A stretch of 64,000 bases of DNA, taken from the NCBI GenBank assembly GCA_031963465.1, contig JASSUG010000001.1, forward strand, positions 310,001 through 374,000, given 5' to 3'. Made by a program: the position numbers and the translations under genes. Below, piece after piece: positions 9,041-17,973 of the stretch (positions are counted from its first letter, which is position 1; each line of letters starts with the position of its first letter). Under the pieces are notes generated by a model. The model saw nothing but the letters and a program-made list of their open reading frames with translations. It searched no databases and was not told the origin of the DNA. The DNA is from Mycoavidus cysteinexigens_B. GTDB lineage: Bacteria; Pseudomonadota; Gammaproteobacteria; Burkholderiales; Burkholderiaceae.

Positions 9041-10324
9041 ATGAATCTTCATATCAAGCGTGGCCGATTAATTGACCCTGCGACAGGGCTGGACACCGAG
9101 GCCGATTTATTCATTGCAGCAGGCAAAATTGCCAGTATTGGTAAGGCGCCCACCGCTTTTGAGGTGCATCAAACAATCGATGCTAGCGGTTTGATCGTGC
9201 TGCCGGGCTTGATTGATTTATTGGCGCGGTTGCGTGAGCCTGGCTACGAATATAAAGCAACGCTTGAATCTGAAATGGCCGCAGCCGTTGCGGGTGGGGT
9301 CACGAGCTTAGTGTGTCCGCCGGACACGGACCCACCGTTGGATGAGCCAGGTTTAGTTGAAATGTTGAAGTTCCGCGCCCGTAATCTCAACCAAGCGCGT
9401 GTATATCCGTTGGGTGCGCTGACGGTTGGACTCAAAGGGCAGGCCATCACGGAAATGGCTGAATTGGCTGATGCAGGGTGTATCGGCTTTTCTCAGGCGG
9501 ATGCGCCGATGTTGAATCCCCAGGTGTTATTGCACGCTTTGCAATATGCCACGACTTATGGCTATACGGTTTGGCTGCGGGCGCAGGATCCGTATTTGGC
9601 GCAAGGTGGCGTCGCCGCAAGCGGGGCATTGGCGTCGCGGCTTGGCTTGCGAGGCGTGCCGGAAGCATCGGAAACCATCGCTTTGCATACCATCATTGAA
9701 TTGATGCGCATCACCGGTGCGCGGGTCCATTTATCACATCTCTCTTCGGCCGCAGGGCTTGAGTTGGTGCGCGCGGCAAAACAGGAAGGTTTGCCGTTAA
9801 GCTGTGATGTCACCATCAATCATGTGCATCTAATTGATCTGGATATTGGTTATTTCGATGCGCAATACCGTTTTGATCCGCCGCTGCGCTCGCAGCGTGA
9901 CCGGGAGGCCATCAGCACGGCGTTAATAGATGGCACCATCGACGCCATTTGTTCTGCTCATACGCCAGTTGACGACGATGAAAAACTCTTGCCATTTGGC
10001 GAAGCTTCAGCCGGCGCCACGGGGCTTGAATTGCTGCTATCACTGACTGTGAAATGGGCGCAAGAAAAGCAAATACCATTCACCCAAGCATTAGCAAAAA
10101 TCACCTGCGCGCCAGCGGATGTACTGAATTTGAACAGCGGTCGTTTGGCGTTAGGCGCGCCAGCTGATCTGGTGCTATTTGATCCTGATGCGCATTGGCT
10201 GGTAGCGCCAAACCGGCTCAAGAGTCAGGGCCACAATACCCCTTTCTTAGGGTATGAGCTGCCAGCGCGGGTGCGCTCTACGATCATCTCCGGCCAGCTT
10301 GTCTATCAAGAAAGTAAAACATAA
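9041..10324 (+). CDS. pyrC: Dihydroorotase-like protein PyrC', predicted non-catalytic
   Basis: 427-aa amidohydrolase-fold protein next to pyrB. The key zinc motif of active dihydroorotases (D-x-H-x-H-x-R) reads D59-L-L61-A-R63-L-R65, so both histidine ligands are lost, as Leu61 and Arg63. The catalytic aspartate motif TDHAPH reads SAHTPV, so that Asp is also gone. The scaffold is otherwise conserved (LSHLSS, FGEASAGATGLELLL). In Pseudomonas and relatives such PyrC' proteins are inactive but needed to assemble the class A ATCase dodecamer; that role is inferred here. A true dihydroorotase must lie elsewhere if the pathway works. Confidence 0.88.
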   Translation: MNLHIKRGRLIDPATGLDTEADLFIAAGKIASIGKAPTAFEVHQTIDASGLIVLPGLIDLLARLREPGYEYKATLESEMAAAVAGGVTSLVCPPDTDPPLDEPGLVEMLKFRARNLNQARVYPLGALTVGLKGQAITEMAELADAGCIGFSQADAPMLNPQVLLHALQYATTYGYTVWLRAQDPYLAQGGVAASGALASRLGLRGVPEASETIALHTIIELMRITGARVHLSHLSSAAGLELVRAAKQEGLPLSCDVTINHVHLIDLDIGYFDAQYRFDPPLRSQRDREAISTALIDGTIDAICSAHTPVDDDEKLLPFGEASAGATGLELLLSLTVKWAQEKQIPFTQALAKITCAPADVLNLNSGRLALGAPADLVLFDPDAHWLVAPNRLKSQGHNTPFLGYELPARVRSTIISGQLVYQESKT

Positions 10325-10423
10325 AGCGCTGCTACTTTGTTTATCAGGCAAGAAAAACATAAAATTGCCCTATTTAGATGCTGTCGTGGTTGCATTTGAT
10401 CGGATTAGCAATAAAGGAAATAG

Positions 10424-11215
10424 ATGATGCTGCAAGTCAGCCTACGCATTGTGCGGCTCATACTCCATCTGGTTCGTGGTATAGCGCTGGCGGCTTTTGT
10501 TTTTCCGCGTGCAGCACGGGCTCGCCAACAGCAGCTGGTGCGTGATTGGTCGCAGGGTTTACTTAAGGCGTGCGGTGTTACGCTGATTGTGCACCAGCCG
10601 GGCGAAGCGCTTGAGCGCGGTGTGATGTTGGTCGGCAATCATGTGTCATGGCTAGATATTTATGTGATTAATGCTTGGCAGCCGGTCCCCTTTGTGGCTA
10701 AAGCAGAAGTTGAAAAATGGCCGATCCTGGGTTGGTTGGCAAAAACCATCGGTACGATTTTTATTCGGCGTGACAAGCGTAGCGATGCCCGACGGATTGT
10801 GCAGCAGTTAGCCGATGTTTTAAAAAGCGGTGAAACGATTTGTATTTTTCCAGAAGGGACGACTTCTGATGGTACAAGCCTATTGCCATTTCACGCTAAT
10901 TTGCTGCAAGCGCCGGTATTAGCGAGGACGACGGTGCAGCCAATCTGTTTGCTGTATGAAGATGCGCAAGGCCGGCAGTCGCTGGCGCCCGCCTATATCG
11001 GCGACATCTCGTTACTCGCTTCGCTCATATCGATTGTGCGCGCCGCTCCGCTCACCGCTCATGTATATCTGACGGCCCCGCTTGAGGCGTGTGACCAGCG
11101 GCGGGAACTGGCTATGCGTGCACAGGTGGCAGTCCAGGGGGCGCTGCAACTTTTGCAGCGCCAGCAGAGGGTGCTATCTGACACGGCGGTGGTAGAGGCT
11201 GAAGTCAGTGGCTAG
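10424..11215 (+). CDS. plsC: 1-acyl-sn-glycerol-3-phosphate acyltransferase
   Basis: Membrane-associated acyltransferase making phosphatidic acid from lysophosphatidic acid. 263 aa, with an N-terminal hydrophobic anchor, the catalytic HX4D box NHVSWLD (H73, D78) and the substrate motif FPEGTTSDG. Two ATG codons sit in tandem (10424, 10427) behind an AAAGGAAA ribosome site. It ends the pyr-side gene string and is convergent with apaH. Confidence 0.93.
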   Translation: MMLQVSLRIVRLILHLVRGIALAAFVFPRAARARQQQLVRDWSQGLLKACGVTLIVHQPGEALERGVMLVGNHVSWLDIYVINAWQPVPFVAKAEVEKWPILGWLAKTIGTIFIRRDKRSDARRIVQQLADVLKSGETICIFPEGTTSDGTSLLPFHANLLQAPVLARTTVQPICLLYEDAQGRQSLAPAYIGDISLLASLISIVRAAPLTAHVYLTAPLEACDQRRELAMRAQVAVQGALQLLQRQQRVLSDTAVVEAEVSG

Positions 11216-11231
11216 GGGTTGATTTTATTAG

Positions 11232-12092
11232 TCAGGCAATGAGTCGCTCGTTCGTGATTGAACAGGCAACCTGGGTGAGTGTCCGTTTGCTTGGCTCAGC
11301 GTTGAGCGTGATGGCTGAGAGTTGCTTGCCCCAGACGCAACCGCTATCCAGTGCGCATAACTTATCGCGCAGCAAGAGACCGAGCGCTGCCCAGTGTCCG
11401 AATACCACCGTCAGCTCGGCGGTGCGCCGCCCTGGCACATCAAACCATGGCATATAGCCTGGCAGCGCAGCGTCGGGGCCGCCTTTAGCCTTGACTTCTA
11501 GTTCCCCCTCTGGGTTACAGAAACGAATCCGCGTCAGCGTATGAGCAATCATGCATAGTCGTTCATCACGGCTCAAGCCATGATGCCAACGCACCGGCGT
11601 AGGCTGACTCAGCTGTGCCATGCAGGTTTGCCAATTGGGGCCGCGCAACGCCTGTTCCACCTCATGCGCCAACTCGAGGGTGAGCGCCAGGTCCCACTGC
11701 GGCAGCACGCCAGCGTGCACCATCAGCATCTCGTTTTGGTAATGCGCCAGCGGCCGGTGGCGTAGCCAATCGATTAAATCGGCGGCATCAGGAGCCGCCA
11801 GGATTTCACTGATGGTATCGCCTTTGCGCATGCGTTGTGCGCCGGCTGCCACCGCCAATAAATGCAATTCATGGTTACCCAGCACCATCACGGCTCGCTG
11901 ACCAAATTCGATGACATCACGTAGGCAAGCCAGTGAACTAGGCCCGCGGTTAATCAAATCGCCGGCAAACCAAAGCGGTGTGTCAGGCGTGGGCGCTGCT
12001 TTGGCGAGCAAATGATGAAAAGCGTCATGGCAGCCTTGTAGGTCGCCGAAGGCAAGAGGAGGAGGGGAGGAGGATGCTTTATTGATGCTCAT
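11232..12092 (-). CDS. apaH: Diadenosine tetraphosphatase (symmetrical Ap4A hydrolase)
   Basis: Metallophosphatase cleaving Ap4A to two ADP, controlling alarmone and Np4A-capped RNA levels. 286 aa. The three metal-binding blocks are in order: GDLQGCHD near the N terminus, GDLINRGP, and GNHE. In Burkholderia this gene adjoins the rfb cluster, as here. It is convergent with plsC (16 bp apart) and divergent from rfbB across about 200 bp. Confidence 0.95.
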   Translation of the reverse strand: MSINKASSSPPPLAFGDLQGCHDAFHHLLAKAAPTPDTPLWFAGDLINRGPSSLACLRDVIEFGQRAVMVLGNHELHLLAVAAGAQRMRKGDTISEILAAPDAADLIDWLRHRPLAHYQNEMLMVHAGVLPQWDLALTLELAHEVEQALRGPNWQTCMAQLSQPTPVRWHHGLSRDERLCMIAHTLTRIRFCNPEGELEVKAKGGPDAALPGYMPWFDVPGRRTAELTVVFGHWAALGLLLRDKLCALDSGCVWGKQLSAITLNAEPSKRTLTQVACSITNERLIA

Positions 12093-12291
12093 CTGGATGG
12101 TGAGGATATCTGGAATATAATTATTATATAGGCCTTAAAAAAAGTTGCACTAAGATGTTGAAGAGACAATGAGCGGTGCTTGTCATATAAGAGTTGCCGC
12201 AGCACCAATGAGTGGTTTATTTGGGCCGCAGCGCCTACGTGATGAGGCGCTAGCGTTAGCAGGTCGCATTTAATTCAATCAAGGGTTTTTG

Positions 12292-13365
12292 ATGATTTTA
12301 GTAACGGGTGGCGCTGGTTTTATTGGCGCCAATTTTGTGCTCGAGTGGCTAGCGGGCCACGACGAAGCCGTGGTGAACGTTGACAAACTGACCTATGCCG
12401 GCAATCTGCAGACTTTAGATTCGCTGCAAGCGGATTCCCGTCATCTGTTTGTCAGGGCTGATATTGCCGATGCTGCTGCGCTTAAAAGTCTCTTTGACGA
12501 ACATCAGCCACGCGCGGTACTGCATTTTGCGGCGGAAAGTCATGTCGACCGCTCACTGCATGGACCGGCTGATTTTGTGCGCACGAATATCGTCGGCACT
12601 TTTACGTTGCTTGAGGCCGCTCGTGCTTATTGGACTCAGTTAGCCGGCGTGGCGCGAGCTAACTTCCGCTTCCTGCATGTTTCCACCGATGAGGTTTATG
12701 GTTCGCTTGAGCCCCATGATCCAGCATTTTGTGAAACTACGCCGTATGCGCCTAATAGTCCGTACTCGGCCACCAAGGCGGGCTCCGATCATCTGGTGCG
12801 AGCCTATCATCATAGCTATGGTTTGCCGGTATTGACTACCCATTGCTCAAACAATTACGGCCCTTATCAGTTTCCAGAAAAGCTGATTCCATTGCTTATC
12901 GCCAATGCACTTGCTGATAAACCGCTGCCAGTTTATGGCGATGGCGGTAATGTGCGCGACTGGCTTTATGTGGGCGACCATTGTGCGGCGCTACGTGAAG
13001 TTTTAGCGCGTGGCGACCCTGGTCAAACCTATAATATTGGCGGTCGGAATGAGAAAACCAATCTTGAGGTTGTGCATATGCTGTGTGCGTTGTTGGATCA
13101 GATGAAGCCAAAGTTGTCTGGTTCATATGCCGAGCAGATTACCTTTGTGCAAGATCGCCCAGGCCATGACCGCCGCTATGCAATAGATGCGACGAAGATC
13201 GAGCGTGACTTGGGCTGGCGGCCCGCGCACAGATTTGAAACTGGGCTCGAGAAAACACTGCGCTGGTATCTTGAGCGTCCAGATTGGGTGCATAACGTTA
13301 TCTCAGGCGATTATCTTAAATGGCTTGAAACGCATTATGCGCAATGCGCATCAGGAGACACCTAA
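12292..13365 (+). CDS. rfbB: dTDP-glucose 4,6-dehydratase
   Basis: Second step of dTDP-L-rhamnose synthesis. The Rossmann NAD loop TGGAGFIG lies at the N terminus, and the YxxxK catalytic pair is in SPYSATKAGSDH. 357 aa from the ATG at 12292; a TTG immediately before it is not needed. First gene of rfbBACD, with about 200 bp of non-coding DNA upstream that probably holds the promoter. Confidence 0.96.
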   Translation: MILVTGGAGFIGANFVLEWLAGHDEAVVNVDKLTYAGNLQTLDSLQADSRHLFVRADIADAAALKSLFDEHQPRAVLHFAAESHVDRSLHGPADFVRTNIVGTFTLLEAARAYWTQLAGVARANFRFLHVSTDEVYGSLEPHDPAFCETTPYAPNSPYSATKAGSDHLVRAYHHSYGLPVLTTHCSNNYGPYQFPEKLIPLLIANALADKPLPVYGDGGNVRDWLYVGDHCAALREVLARGDPGQTYNIGGRNEKTNLEVVHMLCALLDQMKPKLSGSYAEQITFVQDRPGHDRRYAIDATKIERDLGWRPAHRFETGLEKTLRWYLERPDWVHNVISGDYLKWLETHYAQCASGDT

Positions 13366-13366
13366 G

Positions 13367-14257
13367 ATGCGTAAAGCGATTCTTCTAGCCGGAGGCTCGG
13401 GTACCAGGCTGTATCCGATTACACATGCAGTCTCCAAACAACTGCTGCCGATCTACGATAAACCAATGATCTATTATCCGCTGTCTACTTTGATGATGGC
13501 GGGTATACGTGACATTCTGGTGATTTCTACGCCGGCCGACACGCCCCGCTTTCAGACGCTATTGGGCGATGGCGCCCAGTGGGGACTCAATCTCCAATAT
13601 GCAGTGCAACCTTCCCCAGAGGGATTAGCGCAAGCATTTATGATTGGCCGGCAATTTATTGGCAATCATCCATCGACTTTAATTCTCGGCGACAATATAT
13701 TTTATGGACATAGTTTAACCGGGCAGCTTGCACGCGCTAGCACCTGTGATCAGGGGGCGACAGTATTTGCTTATCATGTGCACGATCCTGAGCGTTACGG
13801 CGTGGTTGAGTTTGATGAGGATTTTCATGCCTTGTCGATTGAAGAAAAACCGCTTAAGCCACGTTCCAATTATGCGGTGACTGGGCTTTACTTCTACGAC
13901 CGGCAAGTCTGCGATATTGCGGCCGAAATTAAGCCTTCAGCACGCGGTGAGTTTGAGATTACGGATATTAATCTGCATTATTTGCAACACCAGCAGCTCA
14001 AGGTTGAAATGATGGGCCGCGGCTATGCATGGTTTGATACGGGTACCCATGACTCACTGATTGATGCCGCCAGCTTTATCGCGACCTTACAAAAGCGGCA
14101 AGGCCTGATGGTCGCTTGCCCGGAAGAGATTGCCTACTATCGTGGCTGGATTGACGCCGAGCAACTTAACCGGCTGGCCGCGCCGCTTGAAAAAAACGGC
14201 TATGGAAAATATTTAAAACGCATTTTGTCGGACCAGTTGATATGGCCATCAACGTAA
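13367..14257 (+). CDS. rfbA: Glucose-1-phosphate thymidylyltransferase
   Basis: First step of dTDP-L-rhamnose synthesis, making dTDP-glucose. 296 aa, with the nucleotidyltransferase signature GGSGTRLYPIT close to the N terminus and YDKPMIYYPLSTLM. The ATG at 13367 lies 1 bp after the rfbB stop and has an AGGAG site at 13352-13356; the open frame upstream lies inside rfbB. It overlaps rfbC by 16 bp. Confidence 0.96.
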   Translation: MRKAILLAGGSGTRLYPITHAVSKQLLPIYDKPMIYYPLSTLMMAGIRDILVISTPADTPRFQTLLGDGAQWGLNLQYAVQPSPEGLAQAFMIGRQFIGNHPSTLILGDNIFYGHSLTGQLARASTCDQGATVFAYHVHDPERYGVVEFDEDFHALSIEEKPLKPRSNYAVTGLYFYDRQVCDIAAEIKPSARGEFEITDINLHYLQHQQLKVEMMGRGYAWFDTGTHDSLIDAASFIATLQKRQGLMVACPEEIAYYRGWIDAEQLNRLAAPLEKNGYGKYLKRILSDQLIWPST

Positions 14258-14793
14258 TCACCACTGCATTGCCTGAAGTTAAAATCATCGAGCCTAAGGT
14301 TGCTAATGATGCGCGGGGCTCTTTTTTTGAGAGTTTCAATGCGCATGAATTTGCCGTGCAAGTGGCAGCCGGGTTCGAGTTCGTGCAAGATAATCATTCA
14401 CGCTCGACTAAAAATGTGCTGCGTGGCTTGCATTATCAAATTCAGCACCCGCAGGGCAAACTGGTGCGAGTGGTGGCGGGAGCAGTCTTTGATGTGGCCG
14501 TGGATCTGCGCCGGCACTCGCCTCGCTTTGGGCAATGGGTCGGCGTCCATTTATCGGCTGATAATCGGCGCCAGTTGTGGGTGCCACCGGGTTTTGCTCA
14601 TGGTTTTTTAACGCTCTCGGCAGAGGCTGAATTTCTCTATAAAACAACCGATTATTGGTATCCAGAGCATGAGCGTACCCTATTCTGGCATGACCCGGCG
14701 TTGGGCATTGCATGGCCGCTTGATGGGGAGCCAGTGTTAAGCGCCAGGGATGCCGTTGGCGTGTGCTTAGCGGCGGCCGAAGTATTTGCTTAA
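14242..14793 (+). CDS. rfbC: dTDP-4-dehydrorhamnose 3,5-epimerase
   Basis: Cupin-fold epimerase of 183 aa, third step of dTDP-L-rhamnose synthesis. The conserved stretches DARGSFFESF, QDNHSRS and LRGLHYQ, and the motif WVPPGFAHGF, are all visible. It starts inside the last codons of rfbA, so translation is probably coupled. Confidence 0.95.
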   Translation: MAINVITTALPEVKIIEPKVANDARGSFFESFNAHEFAVQVAAGFEFVQDNHSRSTKNVLRGLHYQIQHPQGKLVRVVAGAVFDVAVDLRRHSPRFGQWVGVHLSADNRRQLWVPPGFAHGFLTLSAEAEFLYKTTDYWYPEHERTLFWHDPALGIAWPLDGEPVLSARDAVGVCLAAAEVFA

Positions 14794-14830
14794 CATTTGA
14801 GTTTAAACGCTCGCTGAGCGGATTTTAACT

Positions 14831-15724
14831 ATGTCGCTTTCTCGAACGATTTTAATCACTGGCGCTCAAGGCCAACTTGGCTTTGAGTTGGCGCGTAGTT
14901 TACAAGGTCTTGGCCGGATCGTGGCGCTTGATCGGCAAGCCCTGGATTTGGCAGATTTTGATCAAATTCGTCGTGTGGTACGCGAATTGCGGCCGGCTTT
15001 AATTGTCAACCCGGCCGCGTATACAGCGGTCGATCAAGCTGAGCTTGAAGAGCCTGTAACCCTGCGCATTAATGCTTTAGCGCCGGGCGTGCTGGCTGAA
15101 GAGGCGAAGCGGCTGAATGCAGTTTTAGTCCACTATTCAACCGACTACGTATTTGCTGGAGACAAGGACGGCGCTTATACTGAAGAGGATAGCGCGCAGC
15201 CGCAAAATGCCTATGGTCGCAGTAAGTTGGCTGGTGAACGGGCGCTGGCTGAAGTCGGTGCGGCGCATTTCGTGCTACGCACGAGTTGGATCTACGGCAA
15301 GCGGGGCAAGAATTTTCTGTTAACGATCTTGCAGCTGGCGGCACAGCAGCCTGAGTTGCGGCTTGTGGCTAACCAATATGGCGCTCCGACCTGGTCGATG
15401 ACGATTGCCGCTCTCAGTGCACAAATCTTGGCGCAAGGCCTCGCGCTAGGCCATCAAGACAGGAGTTGGTGGCAAGAAAAATCAGGCATCTATCATTTAA
15501 GCGCCGCCGGCTCGACTTCTTGGTATGAATTTGCGCAAGCGATCTTAGCGCTTGCGCCGCCGGCTAGGCCACCGAAGTTGACGCCGATTTCGGCGCTAGA
15601 GTATCCGACACTGGCCAAGCGCCCAGCCAATTCTCGTCTATCTAACGATAAATTGGCACGGACTTTTAACTTATTTGCGCCTCATTGGCATGACGCGCTA
15701 CGCTTATGCCTACGCCCTGAATAG
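14831..15724 (+). CDS. rfbD: dTDP-4-dehydrorhamnose reductase
   Basis: Final NAD(P)H-dependent step giving dTDP-L-rhamnose. 297 aa, SDR fold with nucleotide loop TGAQGQLG and YxxxK in NAYGRSKLAGE. It completes rfbBACD. No wzm/wzt or rhamnosyltransferase genes follow within the window; the next genes are convergent copper-handling genes. The remaining O-antigen machinery is therefore elsewhere or lost. Confidence 0.95.
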   Translation: MSLSRTILITGAQGQLGFELARSLQGLGRIVALDRQALDLADFDQIRRVVRELRPALIVNPAAYTAVDQAELEEPVTLRINALAPGVLAEEAKRLNAVLVHYSTDYVFAGDKDGAYTEEDSAQPQNAYGRSKLAGERALAEVGAAHFVLRTSWIYGKRGKNFLLTILQLAAQQPELRLVANQYGAPTWSMTIAALSAQILAQGLALGHQDRSWWQEKSGIYHLSAAGSTSWYEFAQAILALAPPARPPKLTPISALEYPTLAKRPANSRLSNDKLARTFNLFAPHWHDALRLCLRPE

Positions 15725-15736
15725 GCTTAAAGCAGT

Positions 15737-16186
15737 TTATAAAGTCGCGGGCGGACGTACTGGCAAGGCTAGCTGGAGGAATGTGCCATCTGATAAGGTG
15801 AGTTTAACCTGCACGGTGTCGCCTGGTTTAATCGGCGGTTCCGCGCGCGCTTTTTCAAGCATCAGATGATAACCACCGGGGGCGAGCTTGACCTCGCTGT
15901 GGGCTGGCAGGGTCAATTTTTTGAGGTGAACCATCCTGCTACGTGTGCCATCCGAGATGGACTGATGTAGCATTACATGACCATAATCAGGGCTGGAGGC
16001 GGCGACGACATCGATAGCTTGAGCGCTGTTGTTGCGCAATATCACATAACCGGCGGCTGGCCGTCCGTCAGGTAGCCAGCGCACCCAGCCGGCTTCGGCG
16101 ACCACTTCTGTCGAGGCCGCGCCGATGGCGCTTGAAGAAGATGCGCTAAAGCATAGACTGGCTAAAAGAAAAGTAAGCCATTTCAT
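15737..16186 (-). CDS. Periplasmic copper chaperone PCu(A)C
   Basis: 149-aa protein with a Sec signal (MKWLTFLLASLCFSASSSSA) and a PCuAC cupredoxin-like domain. The Met/His copper site shows VMLHQS, a downstream methionine, and GGYHLML. It carries Cu(I) toward the CuA site of cytochrome c oxidase, working with Sco-type proteins. The ATG at 16186 with an upstream GAGGAG-like site is preferred over a longer frame from 16243. It lies just downstream of sco1 on the same strand. Confidence 0.88.
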   Translation of the reverse strand: MKWLTFLLASLCFSASSSSAIGAASTEVVAEAGWVRWLPDGRPAAGYVILRNNSAQAIDVVAASSPDYGHVMLHQSISDGTRSRMVHLKKLTLPAHSEVKLAPGGYHLMLEKARAEPPIKPGDTVQVKLTLSDGTFLQLALPVRPPATL

Positions 16187-16202
16187 GAGTTGATACTCCT
16201 CG

Positions 16203-16826
16203 TTATGACGATGGTTGAAGCAGAAGACGCAAATCGTGCGCAATATTATCCGCCGAATCGGCGGCGGTCGCCATCAATTGTGCCTGACCTTTTTGATCGA
16301 AGATATAAATCGCTGAGCTGTGCATCACCTCATAGCGGTTGTCAGTATCGGGCTTTTCAGATTGATACGCGACGCGGTAGCGCTTAGCTAACGCCTCAAC
16401 TTGACTCAGGGTGCCGGTCAGGCCTGCGACATGTTCCGCATCAAATGCCCGGACATAACGGTGCATTGAGGTAGGCGTATCACGCGCTGGGTCGATCGAG
16501 ATAAACAGAATGCGCACAGCGCGTGCATCGTCGCCTAGTTTCGACAGCGCCAGCATGAGGCGCGCCATGGTTTCGGGGCAAACATCCGGGCAATGCGTAT
16601 AGCCAAAGTAGACGAGGGTGACTTGGCCTTGGTAAGTTTGCGCGCTAACCTTGTGTCCCTGATCGTCAGTCAAAGCAAACTCAAGATCAGGCAGGTGGTG
16701 ACGCACTTGGGTTAATTGCCAATTTTCATCGCGCTGTCGGCTACAACCAAGAAGGAGCACTGATAAGACGCCGGCCAAGAGCGCACAGTACAGTATCGCT
16801 CGCTGCTGGGACATGACTCGCTGCAT
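16203..16826 (-). CDS. SCO1/SenC family copper chaperone lipoprotein
   Basis: Thioredoxin-fold protein needed for CuA assembly in cytochrome c oxidase. 207 aa, with a lipoprotein signal ending LLLGC (C28), the CxxxC copper/redox pair C79-PDV-C83, and the distal histidine in the VMHSS motif. An ATG at 16811 is an alternative start. It probably forms an operon with the PCuAC gene 16 bp downstream. No oxidase genes are adjacent. Confidence 0.93.
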   Translation of the reverse strand: MQRVMSQQRAILYCALLAGVLSVLLLGCSRQRDENWQLTQVRHHLPDLEFALTDDQGHKVSAQTYQGQVTLVYFGYTHCPDVCPETMARLMLALSKLGDDARAVRILFISIDPARDTPTSMHRYVRAFDAEHVAGLTGTLSQVEALAKRYRVAYQSEKPDTDNRYEVMHSSAIYIFDQKGQAQLMATAADSADNIAHDLRLLLQPSS

Positions 16827-17046
16827 GATAAAAGCCTTCTAACTCGATTTTGTTGAACAGCGGACAGTCGCGCTGGTATGCGCGCGCGTACGTGTTAGGC
16901 ACGCTATTTTAACAGACCCGCTAAAATTTTTCCGTTCATCGGAGTCAGATGTGCGGGTCTAGGCAAGCAAGAGCTTGGTATTGGATAGCCTGATTCGTCT
17001 GCAGCAAGGGCAAGAGGGTGGAGATACTTAAAATATAACGCCAGCA
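16827..17046. other. Intergenic DNA with no supported gene
   Basis: Upstream region of the sco1 gene and 5' flank of a decayed regulator. A short minus-strand frame (16904-17146) has no recognisable features. The sco1 promoter must lie here, but no clear -35/-10 pair was identified. Confidence 0.5.
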
Positions 17047-17400
17047 TCTGTGATACATGTGCGAGGCTATATCGAAGAATGGGGAATTGGCACCAAAAAT
17101 GATCGATCTGTGCAAAATGGAAGGCATCCCAGAACCTATATTTCAAGAAGGCTTAGGAGGCTTGGCGGTTACTTTTAAATTTAAGACGCCGATCAGCCAA
17201 GATAACAGCATCATAATATTGAAGCGATGAATCTGGGATAGAAGATGATCGCGGAATTTCTTAAAAAGGTAAAAACGGCTACTACAGGTGAGGTTTTAAA
17301 TTACCTTGTTTCTAACTATATTCCTGCCCTTACACATAGAACCATTTTAAGAGATTTAGGCCACTTGCAAACTATAGGTATCGTCAATTTAAAGGGCTAA
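17047..17400 (+). pseudogene. Remnant of AlbA_2/RecG-like ATP-binding transcriptional regulator
   Basis: Three out-of-phase pieces together resemble the C-terminal half of a Schlafen/AlbA_2-type regulator. At 17065 the frame reads GYIEEWGIGTK, the family's helix 'GYIEEWGRG'. A one-base shift in the run of A at 17095-17099 moves it to MIDLCKMEGIPEPIFQEG...VTFKFKTPI, which ends at 17230. From 17245 to 17400 a third piece (51 codons) encodes a winged-helix-like end (RTILRDLGHLQTIGIVNLKG). The N-terminal AlbA_2 domain is missing. Assignment is from recalled family motifs. Confidence 0.6.
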
Positions 17401-17973
17401 AAAAGGGGAAGAATATGGATTTTTCAAGAGAACTCCTTATAATTTTTTGATGTTTTCATCGTTTTTTGCCAGATTCAGACATTTTTGGACAATTTCAGAC
17501 ATTCGAGTGTCCATAAGCGTCACTCGCTTATAGCCTGCATTCCGCTACCCCCCATCTAAAAATTTGATTTTTGATCGGCACACTTCGTTTGATATCAACT
17601 ATGCTGGCATCCAATAGCGCTGGTGCTCGTCTTCTCGGAGGCGACGTACCAATGGGAAACTCAGACCTTGCAAAAGCGCATTACCAAACAAGCGTAGTAG
17701 TCGGCCTATCAGCCGCAAGGCGCGTTAAAGAAACAAAATAGCCTCAATTCTCAATGACCTCAGAATCAAGATCATGCGCTCGTTTGAAAGCACAGAGAGA
17801 GGCTAGCTAAACTTGCTATTTACTTTTGCTTGCAGCGGCTCAAGTGAATGCGTGCTTGAGCCGCTTCAGGTTGTGTTTGTGCCAGGAAATTAAGCCGTGT
17901 GTTCAGCAATGCGTGCATCATCGTAATTGACGGCGCTCATACCATTGCCAAATTGCTTCATCAGTAGATTTCG
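17401..17973. other. Decayed intergenic DNA
   Basis: No intact gene. It contains near-direct repeats (ATTCAGACAT / TTTCAGACAT near 17470-17500) and a perfect 11-bp palindrome arm pair at 17834-17865. A short minus-strand frame (about 17890-18000) ends in a stop but matches nothing I recognise. The right edge is the breakpoint where the truncated glycosyltransferase begins. Confidence 0.5.
17834..17865. repeat. Perfect inverted repeat (hairpin)
   Basis: AGCGGCTCAAG at 17834-17844 and CTTGAGCCGCT at 17855-17865 are exact reverse complements with a 10-bp loop. No T-run follows directly, so an intrinsic terminator is not obvious. It may be a relic of a lost gene end or a small repeat element. 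Confidence 0.7.
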
